Below, one piece after another: positions 57,155 to 64,000 of a DNA stretch of 64,000 nt. How positions within the stretch are numbered: position 1 is the stretch's first letter; each line of letters opens with the position of its first letter. Location: NCBI GenBank assembly GCA_907163375.1, contig CAJQUW010009005.1, forward strand, positions 1-64,000. The letters run 5' to 3'. The notes under the pieces are model-generated. The model did no database searches, was not told where the DNA came from, and saw nothing but the letters and a program-made list of their open reading frames with translations. Origin of the DNA: Prostheceraeus crozeri. Taxonomy: Eukaryota > Platyhelminthes > Polycladida > Euryleptidae. Both the position numbers and the translations under genes were made by a program.

Positions 57155-57944
57155 TTGGTGTTCATTCGAAGATTTCTGCAGTTTGAGATGGTAAATTCAC
57201 GGAAAGGTAGCAATGACCAGACAATAGCAAGATATCTGTGCACTATTTGTAACATGTCCATTGATTGTGATGTCATACGTTGCCAAATCTGTATGAAAAT
57301 GTTTCATGCTAAACGTGAGTGTTCAGGATTGTCCGCTAATGTTGGTAAAGCCGTTTGCTCGATTGAAAATCTTTCATACCGATGTGATGATTGTAAACGC
57401 GTGAATTTTACAGAGTTATTGGCTCGATTTAATCGAGTTGAAGAAGAATTATCATCTCTCCGTGATCAATTGAATACAAAGTGTTCTACTGATGTTGGCA
57501 TGTTAATTAGCAAGGCTATTACTGAGCATGAAAGTGGAAAAACGGAATAATATTATTATTTTTGGTCTCGAAGATCCGCCTGTCTCAGATGATGAACAAG
57601 ACCTGGATAACGCAGTTATTGATAATCTTGTTGATACTCTGATGATTGATAGGAAGCACATCGTTTCAAGAGATAGATTGGGAAGGAGAACTTCTCATGG
57701 GTCTTCTAGGCCAGTCAGGGTGCGATTTTCTTCATTTGAGCAGAAGTTACAGTGTTTGAGGAAGTCAAAAATCTTGATGAGCAATCCGAACTATAAAAAG
57801 GTATACATCAAAAACGGCTTAACTCCAACGCAACGAGAAGAAAGTAAACTTCTTCGGGAGGAACTGAATGTAAGGAAAGAGAGAGGGGAAGACGTTGTCA
57901 TTAAAAGTGGAAAAATTGTTCCACGAGTTAAACCCAAACATTGA
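57155..57944 (+). pseudogene. LINE ORF1: PHD-like zinc finger and RNA-binding part
   Basis: First part (to 57550): YLCTICNMSIDCDVIRCQIC, MFHAKRECSGL, LSYRCDDCKRVNF, a C4HC3-type PHD finger, then the helix LLARFNRVEEELSSLRDQLN. It then shifts frame at an A5 tract (about 57538-57542), continuing to 57944 as KRNNIIIFGLEDPPVSDDEQ, RPVRVRFSSFEQKLQCLRKS, LTPTQREESKLLREELNVRK. These are the RRM-like and C-terminal parts of LINE ORF1 proteins that bind the element's RNA. The one-base shift in a homopolymer could be sequencing error. ORF2 starts 12 nt after the stop. Confidence 0.82.
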
Positions 57945-57956
57945 CTAAGTCCAAGT

Positions 57957-60562
57957 TTGAACCTTCCTTGTCTCTGCCTTACCAATACCCGTTCTGTTGC
58001 AAACAAATTTGATGAACTACTTGCCATTGCGTCTACATATTCTCCGGACATTATATGCATAACTGAGTCTTGGATGGATGAATCAGTATCTGATTCTTCA
58101 GTTTATGTGCCTGGTCATTCGTTGTTTAGAGCTGACAGGAAAAGTGGCAAAAAAGGTGGTGGTGTCTGCTGCTGGACTAGATCTGAATTCTCAGTTTCTG
58201 TTTTATTTTTGGAATCTCCATACCAAGACGTCGAAATGCTTCTTCTCCGTGTGTCGTATAAATCATTCAATTGTCTATTATCCTTACTTTACTTTCCGAG
58301 GGGAAGTTCGCTCAGTACTGAGACATCTCGTATGCTTACAAATTATGTATCTGCTGTTATTGATGATTTCCTTGCTGTATATACTGGTTATGAAGTTTTC
58401 CTTGTTGGCGACTTTAACAGAGTTGATCATAATGACGTTGAAATTTATTTCGGACTAGAGAATGTTGTCTGTGATGCGACCCGTGGTAATGCTGTGCTAG
58501 ATCTCATTCTGATTCCTGATAAATTGGTGTGTGAATATTCTAAACCACTCATCGATAGCCCTCTAGCTGCCAGTGATCATTCCATTATAATATTGAAACC
58601 TGTCCAATCTCTGAAAATCAAGCCTTATTATATGAAAATCATGGATATGCGTGATTCAAACCTGAAACTGGCATTTAATATCTTAGAAAGTTCTGATTGG
58701 TCCAAGTTGTTCGATAACGCTACCCTCGATGAAGTTTGTTCAATATTTTATGACATTTTTCGTTGTGCTTTAGCTACTATTCCATCCGATATTGTGAAAC
58801 TTTCATCTCATGGGAAACCATGGATGAACAATACGATAAAAGTTCTCGTTAACAAACGATACCAAGCCTATCGTCAAAGAAACTGGAAGCTTTATGATCA
58901 TTATAAGGAAAAGGTGAAATCACATATTTATATGGCAAAAATTAATTGGAGCAAGAGAACATTGAATTGCCGGAATTCTATCTGGGATATTTATAAATTC
59001 ATGTCAAAATCTCCCACTTGTGACACGAACTGGCTTCCTAAACTCTTTCCTGATGTGCCCTTACCTGCTGTACTCGATATGCTCAATTCCAATTTATCGA
59101 AGCATTTTATCATTGATGTTCCTATATGTACAACAGCTAAGTCATTCCTCATACCTTCTGTCTTCACAGAAACTGCGATTGAATGCAGATTGAAAAAAGT
59201 CAAAGCTAGGTCTTCCATTGGCAGTGATGATATCCCTGCTATTGCCTGGTCCAAGTTCTCTAGTGTGTTGGCCAAACCACTTACTATTATTTTCAATCGA
59301 TGTGTTTCACTCGCCAATGTACCCCGTCTATGGAAGAAAGCCGAATACTACCACTTCCGAAGTCAAACCCGCCTGATATCTGTAATGTCCGCCCCATCTC
59401 CATTCTCCCTATACCAGAACGTGTTTTTGAGAAGGAGTTAATCAAGAGTATTGGTTTTCATTTTTTGTCGCACTTCGATGATAAACAATATGGTTTTAAA
59501 AAGAACAGTTCAACCGTATGTGCTCTACTAGACTTTGAAGATTTTGTGACGAATAACCTTCAAAAGAAGGAAGTGTTAGCTTGCCATGTCATCTCAGTGG
59601 ACTTATCGAAAGGTTTTGACAGAGTTTCCCATCGCATACTAATTGAGAAGATGAGATCCGCAAATTTCGATGATTTTGTTCTAACCTTCGTCAAGAATTA
59701 TTTGTCGGACCGTTTCCAGAGGGTTCGCTGGGCTAAAATATGCAGTGATTATGTTAAAATTGACAGTGGCATCCCCCAGGGTTCTTCCGTTGGCCCTTTT
59801 CTCTTCGGAATATTTTTGGCCGATATGATTATTGCAGATACAGACAATACCTTGTTATTGAAGTATGCGGATGACATTATGATTGTGAGTAACATCAAGA
59901 AAGGTATGAACACAAGTCCAGCTTTAAAGGCGTATAATGAAGTCTGCAGATGGATCGATACAAACAAGATGATGATCAGTGTCAACAAATGTAATCAGAT
60001 GTTTATTTCATTACGTGATGTACCTTATATTCGAGACTTTTCTATTCCTGATGTTACTATTGTTGAAGAGCTGAGGTTCCTAGGAATTATTTTTGACTCT
60101 AGGTTCAAATGGCATTCTCATGTTTTAAAAGTTTCCAAACGGGCAGCCTCTCGGATTTTCATTATCAAACAACTTAAACCATTGTTAGACAAGCATGATC
60201 TCGTGCTCATATACAATAACTGTATCCGCAGTATACTGGAGTACGCGGCACCATTATTTGCTGGATTAATTCATCAAATGCAGCTATTTTAGAAAATGTT
60301 CAGAATTATTGCCATCGTATCATTTGCGGTACCTCTCGATGTTCATGCTCTCACTTCGTTCCTCTATTTTACAGGCGAGTAATCATTGGTCTTAAATTAT
60401 TCGATTCTCTTGTTAACAACGCGGATCATCCCTTGCATCACCTACGGCCTCGCGTCTTGCAGCATTCTGGGAAGTTTTGTATGCCAGCTTGCAACAGTTT
60501 CATTCAGTCCACCTCTTTTATGGTTACTATGATTCGATTATCCAACAGTGGTTTCCCACATT
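57957..60562 (+). pseudogene. LINE ORF2: AP endonuclease and reverse transcriptase, two frameshifts
   Basis: Endonuclease: CLTNTRSVANKFDELLAIAS, IICITESWMDESV, FLVGDFNRVDHNDVE, AASDHSIIILK (N, E, D/N and SDH catalytic signatures). Linker with WMNNTIKVLVNKRYQAYRQR. Near 59335 the frame shifts: ILPLPKSNPPDICNVRPISI, then VISVDLSKGFDRVSHRILIE (motif A), SGIPQGSSVGPFLFGIFLAD (motif B), LLKYADDIMIVS (motif C), ELRFLGIIFDSRFKW. A second shift near 60290 moves the C-terminus (YCHRIICGTSRC, DHPLHHLRPRVLQHSGKF) to a third frame ending at about 60562. All catalytic residues are present; only the two indels disable it as read. Confidence 0.88.
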
Positions 60563-60747
60563 AGCTTTTCCTCTGACACATCTGTCTCAAATTCATAAGT
60601 TTTTTCTTGTTTTTTTTTGTTATATTTTGTTCTTTGTTATCTCTGTATGTGTTTAATATTGTCAATATGTATGCCATTCTGTAGCCTCACGATTTCTATT
60701 ATTGAGGCATTTGCAAAATATATACTATATTTATATATATATATATA

Positions 60748-60789
<42 letters not shown>

Positions 60790-60979
60790 GTCATCACCAT
60801 CAATGCATAATCAATTGAAAACCGATCAAATTAAATTCCAATTACCAAATTCATACCAAGTATAAAGGAGCTCTGAAGTTTAAGAGGAAGTCAAAAGAAT
60901 GTCTTGAAAATCAGTGGTAGGGTTTGTAGTTTCAAAAGTCAAAGCCCGGGCTCGGTTCCCACTCTATCAATACTTCTAA

Positions 60980-62463
60980 AGGCGCGTGTACACAGGCGAC
61001 TTTTGCACGCGAGAAGTTGTGATTCAACCAATAAACGATCTTTATTTTGAGGTTCCAGGAAATGACAGATTTTGCTTTACCCTCAGCCAGCTCTTGCATG
61101 CAAGCAGTTGCATTCAATGTAATAGGGCTTGAGAGAAGACAACCACGCTTTCGTATGACCTTGACATACATCCATTTCTTCTGTCACAATGCAATAGCAT
61201 TCGACACTGCAGTGTGCGATTGAGTCTCGAGATCAAATCAGAAAGAAGAGAGAGAAAGAGAGAAGTCATCAATCAAAGCAGCTATAAATGGAGCGAGAGG
61301 TTTTCAGCTGTCGAACTGGACGCAACTTCAAGCGAAGGAAGAGAAGACAATGACATCCGAAGAAGAGATGGGAAAGAAGGAGTGGAGCCCGGAAGATGCT
61401 GAGAAGCTGATTGGATTGTACCGACAAGAGTCTTGTCTATGGGATATTTTCGCCGACGAATATAGGGACAGGAATTCAAAAGACGATGCATTGGCTTCAA
61501 TTGCAGCTGAATTCGAGGGGACAACTACGAAGGAGATATCTCAGAAAATCCACAATCTTCGGAGCCAATACACCAGTGAGCGGAGGGAGGAAGAGAGGAA
61601 AAAGTCGGGAAGCAAGGGTAGTAGCAGCAGCTCAAAGAACCAGTGGCAGCATTTCCAATCGTTGGATTTCTTGAGAGATGTTGTGGAGGCCAGATCAAGC
61701 AAGTCGAATATGGATAAGAAGGTACGTCATAGCGGACATATACATGTAATCTTATTCCACGTATATATAGCAGTATGTAATTCTTATACACCAGGATATA
61801 TTATACAATGAATTCTGATTCTCACTGGTACAGTTTTACTGTTTTATAGTTCTGATATATTATAGCACATGACAAAAATGTCGCCGTCTATAAAACTACT
61901 ACCAGTGAGGACCAGCGTTAACTGTGTCTGTGCATTTATTATGTGGTAGGTCTACAGGTACATGTATCTCATTTTCGCACCCAAAAAGATCTCCTCCTCC
62001 TTGCACATCTGCGCTTCTTTGCAGCAATTGCCACAACGATTGCTGCCGCCACCACTTCGATGTCGCACATCTCATGCAATCAATGTAATAGGGTTTGCAA
62101 GCAATAATGAACATGCTGTCACTGGTTCTCTTGGACTCACAGAAATTGACAACAATAAAAAATAAAAGCCTTAAAATAAAAAATATAAGTAAATCGAAGC
62201 CCTTAATTGGTTCTTCATGCCCCAACTTAGTTCCCCCGGATGTGCCGCGACCTTGAGTCAATTTCCATTCTAGCGAACTTCAGATAAACAGTTTATTTCT
62301 ATGCTTGGACTAGTTGCGGCCTGCAGATCACGTGATGAACATGTCATGCATCTCTCCACCAACTTCTAGTGTCGAACAGCGGAAAGTCGCATTAGTGTAA
62401 TAGGCCATGCAACTAATCGCATCAAAAACTCGCGACCGTCTTCTCGCCTCTGTTCACGCGCCT
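60980..62463 (+). mobile_element. PIF/Harbinger-type element carrying only a MADF gene
   Basis: Inverted ends AGGCGCGTGTACACAGGCGA (60980) and complement TCGCCTCTGTTCACGCGCCT ending at 62463. TAA flanks both sides (60977-60979, 62464-62466), the 3-bp TWA duplication of PIF/Harbinger. Subterminal words TGTAATAGG(G/C) and GCGA/TCGC recur at both sides. Length 1484 bp with no DDE transposase, so non-autonomous. It encodes the partner-type MADF protein. Confidence 0.8.
61350..61721 (+). CDS. MADF (Myb/SANT-like) protein exon
   Basis: 124 codons from ATG to donor AAG|GTACGT (phase 0). WSPEDAEKLIGLYRQESCLW, DDALASIAAEF, TTTKEISQKIHNLRSQYTSE, EERKKSG, WQHFQSLDFLRDVVEAR follow the MADF consensus: a three-helix DNA-binding domain with conserved tryptophans and L...Y....... 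Serine-rich linker SGSKGSSSSSKNQW. Known: PIF/Harbinger elements encode a second, Myb-like protein that binds the ends and brings in the transposase. Position between PIF-type ends fits that role. A second exon must follow, but I could not identify it before 62463. Intact frame. Confidence 0.8.
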
Positions 62464-62466
62464 TAA

Positions 62467-63589
62467 GGAGATAACGTTTCAGATTTTGTGGTAAATTATG
62501 TTCTACACAGAAATTTAGAAGTCCAATGTATTGAGCGCACAAATGTCATAAGAACGGCATCATGAATTACCTAAGCAATATATATTGCATTGAATAAGAA
62601 TGGAATTATTTTTCATAAATCGCATCTAATTAGAAAACATTCTAAGAACATGCTAATTAAGAGATACCTCACGGATTTTCAGAAGAGGACTCACGCATCA
62701 TGGCTTCAAATGCCCAAGTATAGTCAATCATCGTTCATATGATTTTGGTAACACGAGCATGTTCAACGATCGAGCACCTAGTTTTGACCTCATTTTCCGC
62801 CAGAAACTAACGGTGGTTGAGAAACGCCTTCCACATGCCACCGGAGTTGGTCTCGTAGATAAAAGATTAAGCTATATAGAATAAAGTAGACTGTGATGCG
62901 GTAATGTAGTTGTTTCTTACTAGCTATGGAGCACTACTCACATCGCCAACATATCTTTATGAGGGAATACTTGCAGATAAACATTGCTTTTATCAACCAG
63001 ACGACACAAGTATAGACCTGTTGGAGTCTGGATAGAGAAACATCTTCGATTGCCATGGGAACATTGATAACATAAGTAAGAACTCACACTAGGGAAGTCT
63101 TTCTTTAATTCATATGTGACAAACGTGGTTATGAATCCTAAATTTTGGTAAAAAAACTTTTCAATACCGATACCAAAATTCTCAGGAAGCGGTATTACTA
63201 GCGATTTTTTTATAGAGACGGTTCCACAACGGTACTGAGATAAGACCCTAGGCATGACGTGATCGAATATTAATAATGTATTGCAACACTGCGGTGATAT
63301 TCAATCGCCTGACGATGACCGCGTACGACGCCCGAAGAGACTTGTAGATTTATATTAATCCTGTCAATGAGAAAGAAAAAAGAGCGTACATCAATTATTT
63401 GGGGCTTTCCAAAACTAAACATGTTAATGAAACAGGCCTTTTCATGAAACGATGATCTTGCTTTTTCAGAATACCGTGTAATCAATATGGTCAACCATAG
63501 AATAGCGAAAACTGCGATTCAACCATTTAAATTATAAATAAAGCGCTCTACATCTAATCACTACATGAATTTCCCTTTGCGTGCAAGCA
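62467..63589. other. No gene recognised
   Basis: AT-rich. Minus-strand frames at 62938-63255 and 63270-63494 show no domain. Confidence 0.4.
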
Positions 63590-63768
63590 CAATCGAAGTC
63601 GAAGGTAGACGACCAAAAGTTCGCCCGAAACAGCGCTTGCTCGACATCCTGCACAAGGACATGAAGACCACCGGTGCCCATCCCGACCAAGCTCATGATT
63701 CAGTGAAGTGGATAAGCGCAAAAGAAGGTGAAGAAGAAGATGAAGAGTGGATTCAATATTTTCTATGA
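63590..63768 (+). pseudogene. LINE C-terminal fragment
   Basis: VEGRRPKVRPKQRLLDILHK then DMKTTGAHPDQAHDSVKWIS matches the closing segment of many LINE reverse transcriptases (GxRPRGRPKxRWxDxxxxDLxxxGxxxxxAxDRxxWR). Several consensus residues are changed (RW to RL, DR to DS), so it is a diverged remnant. No polymerase motifs are in the window. It ends in an acidic run, KEGEEEDEEW. Confidence 0.6.
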
Positions 63769-64000
63769 ATTATCTCTCGTAAGTCCGCAGCATTAATGGC
63801 CTGTGTACGACTACTAATTGATACTACAGTAAACACTTGAACAATAGTTTCTCTCAATGACGAAAGAAGGATTATTGCACACAATCAAAGAACTAAAATC
63901 CAATAATAATAGACTTTTTCCTACGCTTTTTCTGCCATTTAGACAGTGCAATCATTGATGCATTCTGAAATGAGAGAAAGCTTCTATAGGAAAGCATCGC
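63769..64000. other. No gene recognised
   Basis: AT-rich to the window edge. Confidence 0.4.

Larger units (their letters stand above)
57155..60789 (+). mobile_element. Nearly full-length CR1-like LINE
   Basis: Order: ORF1 (PHD-like finger, coiled coil, RRM-like/CTD part), then ORF2 (AP endonuclease, reverse transcriptase, C-terminal domain), a short 3' untranslated region, and (AT)n plus (ATT)n at 60718-60789, the microsatellite tail typical of CR1/L2 LINEs. Three frameshifts by my reading (about 57540, 59335, 60290). It abuts the PIF/Harbinger element by 190 bp. Confidence 0.9.

Noticed and set aside
1..64000. CRISPR arrays, bacterial operons or ribosomal RNA genes.
   Set aside because: No regularly spaced identical repeats of that kind and no rRNA-like sequence; the window is clearly animal nuclear DNA.

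Overview
The window is intron-rich, AT-rich animal DNA with no bacterial or organellar features. Short exons with GT/AG borders, cadherin-repeat and BEN-domain coding segments, and a dense mix of retroelements and DNA transposons (Penelope, CR1/L2-like, a LINE with a restriction-like endonuclease, Tc1/mariner, P, Kolobok, PIF/Harbinger, foldback elements) point to a metazoan, probably a marine invertebrate. The palindrome TAGGCCTA is clearly over-represented. I recall this word as common in echinoderm and related marine genomes, so an echinoderm-like deuterostome is my guess, not a demonstration.

Host genes. (1) A cadherin gene on the minus strand. Exons at 8591-8457, 7976-7620 and 3976-3847 join in compatible phases and encode consecutive pieces of extracellular cadherin repeats. 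The exon that should follow is at 2348-2430 but lies on the PLUS strand, which suggests a local inversion or misassembly. Exon 7976-7620 carries one frameshift. Possible upstream exons of this or another minus-strand gene are at 18291-18234 and 39848-39773 (signal peptide). (2) A BEN-domain gene on the plus strand with exons at 28164-28229, 28298-28379, 28800-29119, 36742-36958 and 38827-38933. All phases fit, but there is an in-frame TAG in exon 2. Its 7.6-kb third intron holds a complete P-superfamily element and a LINE copy.

Mobile DNA by region. 0.8-1.9 kb: Penelope GIY-YIG fragment beside a LINE endonuclease fragment. 8.8-9.9 kb: truncated CR1/L2-like LINE. 14.53-15.95 kb: complete mariner-like element with a frameshifted transposase. 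21.37-22.42 kb: dead Tc1-like element inside a (TA)n tract. 23.4-24.3 kb: LINE 3' end. 29.77-33.27 kb: P-type element with perfect 38-bp inverted ends and a THAP protein that lacks the catalytic core. 33.6-35.76 kb: LINE with zinc finger and PD-(D/E)XK-type endonuclease. 40.3-43.3 kb: three hairpin elements. 50.65-54.23 kb: three DNA transposons packed almost end to end, the last a Kolobok with 169-bp ends and TTAA duplications. 54.68-55.44 kb: a long hairpin. 57.1-60.8 kb: a nearly full-length CR1-like LINE. 60.98-62.46 kb: a PIF/Harbinger-type element carrying only a MADF protein. 63.6 kb: another LINE C-terminal fragment.

Most of the remainder is AT-rich intergenic or intronic sequence in which I recognise no gene.
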